Assembly: GCA_016703765.1 (NCBI GenBank)
Contig: JADJBL010000011.1
Span: forward strand, 62,001 to 126,000
Source: Saprospirales bacterium
GTDB taxonomy: Bacteria; Bacteroidota; Bacteroidia; Chitinophagales; Saprospiraceae
Reading direction: 5' to 3'
Length of the DNA: 64,000 nucleotides
In this document: positions 18,379-28,123 of the stretch, one piece after another
Layout of the letters: each line of letters opens with the position of its first letter
Numbering within the stretch: position 1 is the first letter of the stretch
Made by a program: the position numbers and the translations under genes
Notes under the pieces: model-generated
What the model saw: the letters and a program-made list of their open reading frames with translations, nothing else
Databases searched by the model: none
What the model was told of the DNA's origin: nothing

Positions 18379-20788
18379 TTGGAGTATCCGAAAAACGGTT
18401 TGAACGGCCAACACAACCATCCACCGCCCGAGGAAAGCAAGGACCAGCTTTTTTTCCTCGATACGCGCTCGCTGCTCTTCCGCTTCCTGCGCAACTGGTG
18501 GCTTTTTGTCATCGGGATCGCCCTCGGTGTGGCCTACGTGAAATTTAAACAACGCTATATCATCCCCGTTTACCAGGTGAGAAGCACACTCATTATCGAC
18601 GGTGGAAAACAGGATATCGACCTGACCGGCCTCCTCGGAGTGGGGGGCAAATCGGGGCAGGCCGGTGATCTAACCAATGAGATCACCGTCTTGAAGTCGC
18701 GGACCCTCATGCGTAAAGTGGTGGATTCTCTCGACCTCCACGTGAGTTATTTTCTGGAAGGCCGGGTGAAAACAACCGAATTTTACAAAAATCCGCCGGT
18801 GGTCGTGGCCAACGCATTGCCCCTGGAGACTGCCTATGGCAAGACCCTACGCATTCATCCCATTGACGAAAAGCAGTTCCAACTCATCCTGGAGGATAAG
18901 GAAAGTCCTCTTTACGAGTACGGAAAACCTTTTCACCACTCAGGGGTGATATGGCAACTGGATTACCGCTTCCTTCCCGTGGAAAGCGCCACCATCGTGG
19001 TAAAATTGCAGTGGCCCGATGCCGTGGCAGGCAAACTGGCCAGCTCCTTGATCGTCAACCCCATGATCCGCTCCAACGTGCTGACCCTAGGGCTCAACAA
19101 CCCGAATATAGAAAAGGCACGCGATATCCTCGAAACCTTATCCGGAATATACAACCACAGCGTCATTGAGGCAAAGAACGAAGTCAACCTAAAAACCCTG
19201 GCCTTTATCGACGAGCGCCTCCATTTTGTGACCCAGGACCTTTATCAGGTGGAAAAAGAGGTGGAAGAATTCAAACAAAGCCGCGAACTGCCGCTTGACG
19301 TTCGGGAAAATGCAGGGCGCAATATAGGCCTCGCTACCAAACGCGACGAAGAGATCCTCGAGCTGGAAGTTCAAAAGGTCCTTCTATCCAATATCGAAAG
19401 CATTTTTTAGCGCGATACCCATCGCACCAGAACCCCTGCCAGTTGTTTCTTCCGTATATGCCGGTAGCCTGGCTGCCCTGGTCGGGGAATACAAGCAACC
19501 TTATCCTTCAGCGGCTGAGGCTCCTGGAATACGCACGCCCGGGGAACCCTGCCGCCGAGCGCCTGCTCCAGCAAATGGGCCTCCTGGAACAAAGCATCCG
19601 CCGGAACCTCGGCATTATACGCCAGGAGATCGATCTTCGGATCAACAAATGAGAGCCCAACTCGATCCCCTTGAAGAAAAGATCGCCGCCGCCCCCACCA
19701 ACGAAAGAGAACTGCTCCAGATCATGCGGCAGCAAAAGATCAAAGAGACCCTATTTTTAATGCTGCTCGAAAAGCGCGAATCTACCGCCCTGTCCCTGGC
19801 CGCCCAGATCGGCAACACCCGGGTGGTGGACGCTCCGGCCGTGACCGGCGTCATGGGAACCAACCTTCGCAGGCTCTGGATGATCGCGCTCTTTTTGGGT
19901 TTTGGTATCCCTGCGCTGGGGCTCTTTTTGATCGAACTACTCAACAATAAAGTCCATACCGAAAAGGATATCCGCCGTTATACCAGCGCGCCCTTCCTGG
20001 GCATCATCGGCCTGTCGAAAGAAGAAGGCCCCCTGGTGGTAAAAAAAGGAGGCCGCTCGGCTATCGCCGAAATGTTCCGCCTGCTCCGCACCAATTTGCA
20101 GTTTGTCACGGCCGACAGCAAGCCGCCCATTATCCTCATCACCTCCAGCGTGAGCGGGGAGGGCAAGACCTTTATCTCCCTCAATCTGGGCATGAGCCTG
20201 GCCCTTTCCGGCAAACGCACGGTCATCGTCGGTCTCGACCTGCGCAAGCCCAAGGTGGGCAACTACCTGAGCTTGCCGGACAGCGTGGGGGTCACCAATT
20301 ACCTCGTGGGCGAAGCTTCGCTTCGGGATATCATCCACGCCACCCCCCACAACCCCAACCTCTTCGTAGCCCCCAGCGGTCCTGTACCGCCCAACCCCGC
20401 CGAGCTCCTGCTCAGCCCGCAGGTGGCCGATATCTTCCAGCACCTCCGCGAGAATTTCGACGTCATCATCGTCGACTCCGCCCCCGTGGGCCTCGTCGCC
20501 GACTCCCTGCTGCTCGGCGAATACGTCAACACCACCATCTTCGTCACCCGCTTCGGCGCCACCCACATCTCCGCCCTCCAGGTCATCGACGATGTATACC
20601 GGCAGAAGAAACTGCCCCGCGTCTCGATCCTCCTCAATGGCGTCAAACTCAACAAACGCTACGGGTATGGCTATGGCTACGGGTATGGCTATGGCTACGG
20701 GTATGGATACGTGGAGCAGGAGGATGGGAGTATGGTGAAGAAGAAGAGGAAGAAGAAAGAGGAGAAACTAGGGAGGACCACAGATTGA
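18379..20788 (+). CDS. wzc: Wzc-like chain-length regulator and tyrosine kinase, three frame breaks
   Basis: TTG start at 18379, total about 800 residues after joining three frames; breaks lie near 19,400 (in a T run), 19,492 and 19,648. The N-terminal Wzz domain has a first membrane helix (LLFRFLRNWWLFVIGIALGVAY). A coiled-coil region follows, then a second helix near LWMIALFLGFGIPALGLFLIEL. The C-terminal BY-kinase has Walker A SSVSGEGKTFISLN, Walker A' VGLDLRKPK and Walker B FDVIIVDSAP. The protein ends in an almost pure Tyr-Gly tail of about 18 residues followed by a Lys-rich end; the tyrosines should be the autophosphorylation sites reset by CpsB. It is the inner-membrane partner of Wza. 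Confidence 0.88.
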
Positions 20789-20873
20789 CGCTGATTTTAT
20801 GATTTCGCAGAGGGGATGCAAAGGCCCCGTTAAAAATCAGTGAAATCATACAATCAGTGTCAATCTGTGGTCC
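20775..20873. repeat. 32-bp inverted repeat at the wzc stop codon
   Basis: Left arm 20775-20806 and right arm 20842-20873 match as reverse complements with two mismatches and a 35-bp loop. The wzc stop codon (TGA at 20786-20788) lies inside the left arm. It also ends 22 bp before wzm, so it may attenuate transcription between the two genes. Confidence 0.75.
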
Positions 20874-20894
20874 CCGGCGGTAAAAAATAGAGAA

Positions 20895-21769
20895 ATGAAT
20901 TCAGGCCCAATAAAAGACATAAGAGAGAACGAAGACCAATGGGATACCGTCATCACCCCCCAGCGGTCCCTCTTCGACCTGAAGCTGAAGGAAGTCTGGC
21001 GCTACCGCGACCTGCTCACGCTGTTCGTGCGCCGCGACTTCGTCGCGCAGTACAAACAGACGATCCTGGGGCCGCTCTGGCACTTCGTGCAGCCCCTGCT
21101 CACCACCCTCATGTTTACGGTGATGTTCGGGAGGCTGGCGGGGATATCGACCGATGGGATACCGCCGATGCTTTTTTACCTGGCGGGGCTGACGAACTGG
21201 AACTATTTCGCGCATTGCCTCACCGGCACGGCGAATACTTTCAGGGGCAATCAGGGCATCTTCGGGAAAGTGTACTTCCCGCGTCTGGTCACTCCCCTGA
21301 GCATCGTGCTGAGCAACCTGATCAAATACGGTATACAGTTATTGCTGTTCATCGGGTTTTATGTGTACTTCCTGGCGCAGGGTGCGCCCATAGAGCCCAA
21401 TATCTACCTATTGCTTTTCCCTCTGCTGGTGCTCCTGCTTGCCGGCATGGGTCTGGGATTCGGCCTGGTGATCACCTCCATGACTACCAAATACAGGGAT
21501 CTGAGCGTGTTGCTGACCTTTGGCGTGCAGCTCTTTATGTACGCCACCCCGGTGATCTACCCCTATCCCAGGTGCCGGAGCGCTATCGCTATATTGCGGC
21601 GCTCAACCCCATGACCAGCCTGATCGAGACGTTCAAATTCGGGGCTTTGGGCCATGGTACTTTTTCCTGGGCGTATCTGGCGTATAGCGCTGCTTTTACG
21701 CTGGTGCTGCTGGTGCTCGGCGTGCTGGTGTTTAACAAGACGGAAAGGAATTTTATGGATACGGTTTAA
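20895..21769 (+). CDS. wzm: Wzm-like ABC-2 polysaccharide exporter permease, one frame break
   Basis: ATG at 20895, about 290 residues after joining two frames at about 21,570 (after the ATPVIYPY segment; the other frame continues VPERYRYIAALNPMTSLIETFK to TAA at 21769). The cytoplasmic N-terminus has the ABC-2 pattern RYRDLLTLFVRRDFVAQYKQTILGPLW, then six hydrophobic segments. ALNPM near the end is a family hallmark. With Wzt it should move undecaprenyl-linked polysaccharide across the inner membrane. The ATPase genes are 3 kb downstream, with four modification genes between. Confidence 0.88.
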
Positions 21770-21781
21770 AATAGAGGGGGA

Positions 21782-22456
21782 CCTTTTCTCCTGGCCCCGG
21801 AGCAAGAATCTTTCCTCCTCAAAAAGCAAAAGAACAAGGTCTTTTGCATTGGCCGGAACAAAACAGGTACCACCTCTTTGGAAAAGGCTTTAAGGGAATT
21901 GGGATTTAAAATGGGGGATCAATCCCGGGCCGAGTGGTTATTGCCCTATTACAAGGAGAGAAATTTTTCACCAATCATCGACTTTTGCCGCACAGCGGAT
22001 GCCTTTCAGGATGCGCCATTTAGTTATCCATATACCTTTATCGCCCTATATCAGGCTTTTCCAGACGCAAAATTTATCCTGTCGGTTAGAAATAACGATG
22101 AGGAATGGTACCAATCCGTGCTGAGGTTTCAATCAAAAAATATTGGAAAAAACGGGGCCCTTCCTTCGGCCGAAGACCTGAAAAATGCCACCTACCGGTA
22201 TAAGGGATTTATGTGGGAAATGTTCCAGGCTCTTTACCAAACCCCGGAAAACGACCCATACAACAAAGAAACCCTGATCGCCCATTATAACTTCCACAAT
22301 CAAATGGCCAGGGACTTTTTTAGAGATAAACCCAATTTCCTGGAGATAAATGTGTCTGAAGAGGGCGCATATCAAAAATTGTGTGGCTTCCTGAACGTGA
22401 GCCCGGTCCGGCAGGAATTTCCCTGGGAAAACAAGTCTTTCGCTCCGAACCCATAA
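21782..22456 (+). CDS. Sulfotransferase family protein (1 of 5)
   Basis: The frame is open from about 21,770; no ATG is present before the PAPS-binding loop (VFCIGRNKTGTTSLEKAL, encoded from about 21,839), so the start is uncertain and may be hidden by an indel. The clear body runs to TAA at 22456, about 220 residues. The 5'-phosphosulfate loop GRNKTGTTS and the later FILSVRNNDEEWYQS (3'-phosphate binding Arg region) support a PAPS-dependent sulfotransferase acting on a sugar of the polymer. It follows wzm directly. Length fits small bacterial carbohydrate sulfotransferases. Confidence 0.72.
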   Translation, partial: PFLLAPEQESFLLKKQKNKVFCIGRNKTGTTSLEKALRELGFKMGDQSRAEWLLPYYKERNFSPIIDFCRTADAFQDAPFSYPYTFIALYQAFPDAKFILSVRNNDEEWYQSVLRFQSKNIGKNGALPSAEDLKNATYRYKGFMWEMFQALYQTPENDPYNKETLIAHYNFHNQMARDFFRDKPNFLEINVSEEGAYQKLCGFLNVSPVRQEFPWENKSFAPNP

Positions 22457-22475
22457 ACTCCAATCGTCCAGGATT

Positions 22476-23345
22476 TTGAACATTATTATCAACTTTTGCC
22501 CAACGGGGATGATCCCCACCAAGGAAATGACGCCCCATGTGCCCGTCAACCCCGAAGAGACGATCGAGCAGGTGCATGAGGCCTGGGAAATGGGCATCAC
22601 GGTGGCGCATCTGCATGCCCGCGATGAAGCCGGCTCACCAACCTGGGATCCCGATATTTACAGGTCTATTTTCGAGGGCGTGCGAAAGCATTGCCCGGGT
22701 TTGGTAGTTTGCGGAAGCACATCCGGGCGCAATTTCCCCGAACTGGAGAAGCGCTCCGCTTTGATCGAACTCATGCCGGATATGTGCTCGCTGACCCTGA
22801 GCTCGCTCAATTTCGCCCAGCACGCCTCCGTCAATGCTCCGGATACCATCGTCGGGCTCCTGGAGAAAATGAACGCCTGGGGAGTACATCCGGAATTCGA
22901 ATGCTTCGACCTGGGTATGATCAACTACGGCAAATACCTCATCGGAAAAGGGCTCGCAAAGGGGCCCCATTACTGGAATATCCTGTTCGGCAATATTGCC
23001 GGTATGCAGGCCGAATTCCACCAGATGGGAGCTGCTCTGAACGAAATCCCGGAAGGCCATTTCGTCGCGTTTGCAGGGCTGGGGGCCAGCCAGACTCCAG
23101 TGATGGGCGCCGCTATCGCCCAGGGTCTTGGCGTGCGCATCGGGCTGGAAGACAATATCTGGTACGACCGGAAAAAATCAACGCTGGCCACGAATATTAC
23201 CCTGCTCCGTCGGGTACATCAACTCCTAGAAATCCACGAACGGAACTTCATGTCTCCTTTCGAATTTGGCAACTATGGCTTTTACAACTCCGGCCGAGAT
23301 CAATCTGCTGGGCTTCAGCGGGAACACCCTGGCCCTGCTCTTTGA
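22476..23345 (+). CDS. BKACE family enzyme (DUF849, 3-keto acid cleavage type)
   Basis: TTG start at 22476, 289 residues. The N-terminus IIINFCPTGMIPTKEMTPHVPV and the motif VAHLHARDEAG are diagnostic of the beta-keto acid cleavage enzyme family; HLHARD holds two metal ligands, and GLEDNIWYDR is the C-terminal conserved block. Known members condense beta-keto acids with acetyl-CoA. The family is rarely thought of as a polysaccharide gene. Here it is co-directional and embedded between a sulfotransferase and an acyltransferase. The last about 25 residues overlap the next gene in another frame, so the true C-terminus could be shorter if an indel removed the stop. Substrate unknown. Confidence 0.8.
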   Translation: MNIIINFCPTGMIPTKEMTPHVPVNPEETIEQVHEAWEMGITVAHLHARDEAGSPTWDPDIYRSIFEGVRKHCPGLVVCGSTSGRNFPELEKRSALIELMPDMCSLTLSSLNFAQHASVNAPDTIVGLLEKMNAWGVHPEFECFDLGMINYGKYLIGKGLAKGPHYWNILFGNIAGMQAEFHQMGAALNEIPEGHFVAFAGLGASQTPVMGAAIAQGLGVRIGLEDNIWYDRKKSTLATNITLLRRVHQLLEIHERNFMSPFEFGNYGFYNSGRDQSAGLQREHPGPAL

Positions 23346-23932
23346 AACCCTAAGGGTTCTGAAATTTTCGGGCCGTATCCGGGTGATCAAGAATATGGAT
23401 CTGGAAGACGAAACCCCATACGACCCAGGTATGCCCCACGAGGTATTGGCTTCGTCGGAATGGTCCGGCCCTTATCAGAACCTGCATTTCGGGGTGGGTC
23501 AGCCCGCATCCAAAAAGGGGGTATTCCACAGCTTTCCCGGCATTTCAAGGGATCAATTCCTGAGCCTGGTTCATCGTGATACCTCCATTGCCTCCACTGC
23601 CTCCAATTGGGAATGGCTGTTATCTCGAACCCGGCGTCATTCTCTCCCCTTATTCTCAATTGGGTTTCGGGGTGACGATCAACCGCGGTACCAGCATCGG
23701 TCACCACACGAGCATCGGCGATTTTAGCACAGTCAACCCCGGCGTCCATATCGCGGGACATTGCCGGATCGGCGAAGGGGTCGCCCTCGGGATGGGGAGC
23801 ATTGTATTTGACCATATTTCCATAGGAGACGGCAGCAAGATCGGAGGAGGGAGCGTGGTCAACAAAGATATCCCGGCCGGGGTGCTGGCTTATGGCAATC
23901 CCTGTAAAGTGATACGTGACCTGAAGGGATAA
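23272..23932 (+). CDS. PglD/NeuD-like sugar acyltransferase, one frame break
   Basis: ATG at 23272 overlaps the end of the BKACE gene. About 220 residues after joining two frames near 23,607. The N-terminal part (INLLGFSGNTLALLFETL) is a Rossmann-like substrate domain, and the C-terminal half is a left-handed beta helix of hexapeptide repeats (IGHHTSIGDFSTVNPGVHIAG, IGDGSKIGGGSVVNKDIP) ending in GNPCKVIRDL. This arrangement matches PglD/NeuD acetyltransferases that acetylate an amino sugar. It probably O- or N-acetylates a residue of the polymer. The 3' end overlaps the next ATG by one base, implying coupled translation. Confidence 0.8.
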
Positions 23933-24825
23933 TGGAATACAAAAATACCACCTCCGACAAACCCTTGGTCTCCGTTTGCATCCAAACCTACAACCACGCC
24001 GGGTATATTGTCCAATGCCTCGACGGAATACTTTCCCAGGAGCGCGATTTTCCAATCGAGGTCATAATCGGCGAGGACGATTCGACTGACGGAACACGTG
24101 ATATTTGTATTTCCTATGCAGAAAAATACCCGGACCTCATCCGGCTCTTCCTCCGCAGCGAAAAAGACAAGATTTGGATCAACGGGCAAAAGACAGGGCG
24201 CTTTAATTTTATGTCCAATTTGCAGGCCGCCAGGGGAAAGTACATCGCGCTTTGCGATGGGGACGACTACTGGGTCGACGTCCAAAAACTGAAAAAGCAG
24301 GTTTCCCTGTTGGAAACGGGGACTTTTACGGTATGCGGCACCAATGCAAGGCTGTATTACCAAACCACCGGCGCCCTTGGGCCGGCGCTTTTCAAGCACC
24401 AGGATCGGACCGAATTTTCGCGCGAAGACCTCGTATTTCACAACCCCTTTCCAACTTCCACGGTAGTGTTTAAAAAAGCCTCGGGTGATTTCCCCCAGTG
24501 GTTTTGGGAAACTCCTTACCTGGATTGGTCCCTTTATTTTTTTCATTCCAAGGACGGTAAAGCAATATATCTGGAGGACCTCACGGCTGTTTACCGGATC
24601 CATTCCGGAGGACTTTGGGGGAAGATCGGGACCTATCAAAGGATAAGGAACGGCATAGCCCTGCGGAGTTTTTTTCTAAAAGAGATCGACCAGGTATCTC
24701 TCCAGCGGAAGGTTTACCACTCCTTGAGAACAGATGCCTTTCGCGCCCTTCGTTTCAGCAAAGGGCCAAAAGATGCCCGCTTATTCCTTACGTATTCCTG
24801 CAAGTGGTTATTATCCTATGTCTGA
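23932..24825 (+). CDS. Family 2 glycosyltransferase
   Basis: 297 residues. GT-A fold with VSVCIQTYNHAGYIVQCLDGIL at the N-terminus, the acidic EDDSTDGT motif and a nucleotide-sugar/metal motif CDGDDYW (about residue 105). No membrane helix is apparent, so it should work on lipid-linked intermediates at the cytoplasmic membrane face. It overlaps the upstream acyltransferase by 1 bp and the downstream wzt by 8 bp, so all belong to one transcription unit. Sugar specificity cannot be read from sequence. Confidence 0.85.
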   Translation: MEYKNTTSDKPLVSVCIQTYNHAGYIVQCLDGILSQERDFPIEVIIGEDDSTDGTRDICISYAEKYPDLIRLFLRSEKDKIWINGQKTGRFNFMSNLQAARGKYIALCDGDDYWVDVQKLKKQVSLLETGTFTVCGTNARLYYQTTGALGPALFKHQDRTEFSREDLVFHNPFPTSTVVFKKASGDFPQWFWETPYLDWSLYFFHSKDGKAIYLEDLTAVYRIHSGGLWGKIGTYQRIRNGIALRSFFLKEIDQVSLQRKVYHSLRTDAFRALRFSKGPKDARLFLTYSCKWLLSYV

Positions 24826-26086
24826 TATCGCCATACGAATTGAAAACCTCTCCAAACAATACCGCCTCGGTCGCGTCGGCACGGGTACCCTCGGGCACGA
24901 CCTCAACCGCTGGTGGCATTACATCCGGGGAAAGGAAGACCCCTACCTGAAGATCGGGGAGGTTAACGACCGCGCTCATCGGGGGAAATCGGAGTACGTT
25001 TGGGCATTGAGGGATATCAGCTTCGAGGCGAGACAAGGCGAAGTACTCGGAATAATTGGCAGAAATGGCGCAGGGAAAAGTACCCTGCTAAAAATCTTAA
25101 GTAAAGTTGCCGGTCCTACCAAGGGCAGGGTAATGGCCAAGGGAAGGATTGCAAGTCTCCTTGAGGTAGGGACTGGATTTCACCCTGAACTTACAGGTAG
25201 AGAAAATATTTTTCTCAACGGGGCCTTACTCGGCATGACCAAGCAGGAAGTTAGCAGGAAATTGGATGAGATCGTCGATTTTGCAGGCGTAGAAAGGTAT
25301 TTGGACACCCCCGTTAAACGATACAGCTCCGGAATGACGGTTCGTTTAGGCTTTGCAGTGGCGGCTTTTCTGGAAGAAGAGATCCTGATTGTCGATGAAG
25401 TATTAGCTGTCGGTGATGCGGAGTTTCAAAAAAAAGCCATCGGCAAAATGCAGGAAGTAAGTTCCGGAGGAGGAAGAACGGTTTTATTTGTGAGCCATAA
25501 CATGGAATCCATTCAGCAATTATGCAGCAAAGCCCTTATTTTAGAGATGGGGACCATGAAGTTTATGGGAAGCAGCCTGGAGGCTATTGATCAATATTTA
25601 GACAGCGAAGAGGAAAAGCCTCTACAGCCTCTGTATTTCCGGCAAGATCGAAAGGGGAGAAATGGCTTTAAGTTTTCAAAACTGGAGTTTTTTGATACCT
25701 CCGGCAAACTCATCACGAAAGTGACGACCGGCCAGAAACTAAGCGTTCTTATCTCATACGAGACAAAAATTGAGCTGGAAAATATCATCGTAAGGGCCCT
25801 ATTTCTCAATAAGAAAGGAGAAAACGTATTCGTATGCAATAACTATCACTCTCAAAAACCATTTGCAACCATTCCAATAAAAGGCGCCTTCAAGTTACAT
25901 ATTCCTAAATTTCCACTTCCCGCCGGGACCTATTACATTCATTTGCAATGCCTTTCAAATATGGAAATCGAGGATGAAATCGAATTTGCATCCAAATTTG
26001 AAGTCGAAGGCGGTGATTTTTTCGGAACAGGTAAAATCCCAAAAATAAAAGTTCAAACCTATATTGATCATGAATGGTCGATCTAA
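24818..26086 (+). CDS. wzt: Wzt-like polysaccharide ABC exporter ATPase, copy 1
   Basis: ATG at 24818 (an open extension upstream is the tail of the previous gene region), 422 residues. Walker A GRNGAGKST at residues 81-89, signature YSSGMTVRLGF, Walker B EILIVDEVLAVGD and the H-loop SHNM are intact. Residues about 290-422 form a beta-sandwich-like C-terminal domain of the Wzt-C type, which in O9a/O12 systems recognises the modified non-reducing end of the glycan. Its neighbour is a second Wzt with nearly identical ATPase domain and a different C-terminus. The partner permease is at 20.9 kb. Confidence 0.9.
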   Translation: MSDIAIRIENLSKQYRLGRVGTGTLGHDLNRWWHYIRGKEDPYLKIGEVNDRAHRGKSEYVWALRDISFEARQGEVLGIIGRNGAGKSTLLKILSKVAGPTKGRVMAKGRIASLLEVGTGFHPELTGRENIFLNGALLGMTKQEVSRKLDEIVDFAGVERYLDTPVKRYSSGMTVRLGFAVAAFLEEEILIVDEVLAVGDAEFQKKAIGKMQEVSSGGGRTVLFVSHNMESIQQLCSKALILEMGTMKFMGSSLEAIDQYLDSEEEKPLQPLYFRQDRKGRNGFKFSKLEFFDTSGKLITKVTTGQKLSVLISYETKIELENIIVRALFLNKKGENVFVCNNYHSQKPFATIPIKGAFKLHIPKFPLPAGTYYIHLQCLSNMEIEDEIEFASKFEVEGGDFFGTGKIPKIKVQTYIDHEWSI

Positions 26087-26123
26087 CCCCTTTTCAGAAT
26101 AAACTTATCCAAAGAATCTCTCT

Positions 26124-27431
26124 GTGTCTGACATTGCCATCCTGATTGAAAACCTCTCCAAACAGTACCGCCTCGGAAGGGTGGGCACCGGCGCTCTCTA
26201 TGACGACCTCAACCGGTGGTGGAGCAAGATACGAGGAAAGGAGGACCCTTTTCTGAAAATTGGAGAGACCAACGATCGGGCCCGAAAGGGCCTTTCGAAT
26301 TATGTTTGGGCCCTACGAGACATCAACCTCGAGGTGAAACAGGGCGAAGTATTGGGTATCATCGGAAAAAACGGCTCGGGGAAAAGTACCCTCCTAAAAG
26401 TCCTTAGCAAGGTAACAGGCCCGACAACCGGCAGGGTAATGGCCAAAGGCCGGATTGCCAGTTTGTTGGAGGTGGGCACGGGTTTTCACCCCGAGTTGAC
26501 CGGCAGGGAGAATATCTTCCTAAACGGAGCCATTCTCGGAATGACAAAACAGGAAGTGAATCGCAAACTGGACGAGATCGTCGATTTTGCTGGCGTGGAG
26601 CGGTATATCGATACGCCAGTCAAACGATACTCCTCCGGTATGACGGTCCGTTTGGGGTTTGCAGTTGCAGCTTTCCTGGAGGAAGAAATTTTGATCGTGG
26701 ACGAGGTATTGGCGGTGGGAGATGCAGAATTCCAGAAGAAAGCGATTGGGAAAATGCAAGAGGTGAGTATAAGCGGGGGGAGGACCGTACTGTTCGTAAG
26801 CCATAATATGGCCTCGATTCAAATGCTCTGCACCAAAACCATTATCCTGAAAGATGGCAATTTGTTGCATTCCGGCAATACAGAAGAAGTCATCAACCAT
26901 TACATGAGGCAGCTGGAGGAGTTGTCGACCAATGATTTGGCAAATAGGAAAGATAGAGTTGGAAACCAATTGGTCCATATTTCGTCTGTCAGGTTTTTAA
27001 ACGGGAGCAATCATTCAGAATTAGAAATCATATTGTCGGGCACTCCTGTGTTGATAGAATTTAACTACACCTGCAAGGACCCTGAAACGATAAAAAACCT
27101 TCGCGTTGCCATTGCATTCAGCAACATCCTGGGGGGGGAAAGTTTTGTATGTGACAATTTTTACATTGGAATACCACTGGAACCCATTTATCCAAAAGGA
27201 AGTTTTTTCTGTTTTATTCCAAAATGGCCCTTAAATAAAGGTGATTATCAATTCAGGATTCATGTGGAGTCTAACAATACCATCCTGGACAGAGTAGAAA
27301 ATGCCGGTAAAGTAACGGTTGAGTTTGGCGACTTCTTTGGGTCTGGATTTATCGTACCTCCACATCTGAACGGAGCACTGGTGGAGCATCAATGGTTCAA
27401 GGAAATGTCTGCCAATTTAAATGAAAGTTAA
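26124..27431 (+). CDS. wzt: Wzt-like polysaccharide ABC exporter ATPase, copy 2
   Basis: GTG start at 26124 inferred from the shared SDIAILIENLSKQYRLGRVG beginning of copy 1; 435 residues. All ATPase motifs are present (GKNGSGKST, YSSGMTVRLGF, ILIVDEVLAVGD). The first about 245 residues are close to copy 1, whereas the C-terminal about 190 residues share only scattered positions (GDFFG near the end). Tandem duplication followed by divergence of the glycan-recognition domain is the natural reading. Only one Wzm is visible, so both ATPases may serve the same permease with different polymers or caps. Confidence 0.9.
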   Translation: MSDIAILIENLSKQYRLGRVGTGALYDDLNRWWSKIRGKEDPFLKIGETNDRARKGLSNYVWALRDINLEVKQGEVLGIIGKNGSGKSTLLKVLSKVTGPTTGRVMAKGRIASLLEVGTGFHPELTGRENIFLNGAILGMTKQEVNRKLDEIVDFAGVERYIDTPVKRYSSGMTVRLGFAVAAFLEEEILIVDEVLAVGDAEFQKKAIGKMQEVSISGGRTVLFVSHNMASIQMLCTKTIILKDGNLLHSGNTEEVINHYMRQLEELSTNDLANRKDRVGNQLVHISSVRFLNGSNHSELEIILSGTPVLIEFNYTCKDPETIKNLRVAIAFSNILGGESFVCDNFYIGIPLEPIYPKGSFFCFIPKWPLNKGDYQFRIHVESNNTILDRVENAGKVTVEFGDFFGSGFIVPPHLNGALVEHQWFKEMSANLNES

Positions 27432-27442
27432 AAGAGTTCTCC

Positions 27443-28112
27443 ATGATAAGAAAAATTGCCAATAAAATATTATCCAGATTCGGGTACGAGTTGGTCAGCA
27501 GCACAAAAAAGCAACTCACCAAGGTGGCACCTTTGATTATTCAAAATATCGCGCGATCCAAACAGAGGGAAATAAAAAGAAGCTCGAAAATATTTGGGTA
27601 AAAGAGGAGAACATTGAATTTCTTGCCAAATATATTAAAGGAAAAATAGCGCAACCGGAATTCGGCTTATGTCATGGGACAAGAAGAGGCAAGGAGCAGG
27701 AATGGTTCAGAAAACATTTGAATTGCGAAGTCATTGGAACTGAAATTTCCGATAGCGCCTCGAAATTTTCCCATACAATCGAATGGGATTTTCACGAGGT
27801 CAAGCCCGAATGGATCGGCAGAGCCGACTTTATTTACTCGAACTCCTTCGACCATTCCTACGACCCGGAAAATGTATAAATGCATGGATCTCCTGCCTCA
27901 AAGAAAATGGCCTTTGCATCCTCGAGCACAGCGATCTGCACGAAGCAAGCGGAGTAAATGATCTGGATCCGTTCGGGGCCAGCCTGAGCATTATGCCGTA
28001 CCTAATGTTAAAATGGGGCAAAGGAAGGTTCTCTGTTGTAGATATTCTCGAAGCTCCTTCGAAAGAAGAAAATTTGAAATTTCTATCTTTCCTAATCATC
28101 CAAAAATCGTAA
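27443..28112 (+). CDS. SAM-dependent methyltransferase-like protein, two frame breaks
   Basis: ATG at 27443. Three frames join near 27,520 and 27,865 into about 223 residues. After the first break the frame reads DYSKYRAIQTEGNKKKLENIWVKE..., then GLCHGTRRGKEQEWFRKHL, EVIGTEIS, WDFHEVKPEW and FIYSNSFDHSYDP, a pattern seen in a conserved family of small methyltransferase-fold proteins in polysaccharide loci (GTR-G replaces the usual GxGxG loop). The last part, ENGLCILEHSDLH and DPFGASLS, follows the second break. It could methylate a sugar or a glycan end. It is directly downstream of the two wzt genes. Confidence 0.62.
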
Positions 28113-28123
28113 AGCAGCCGTCG

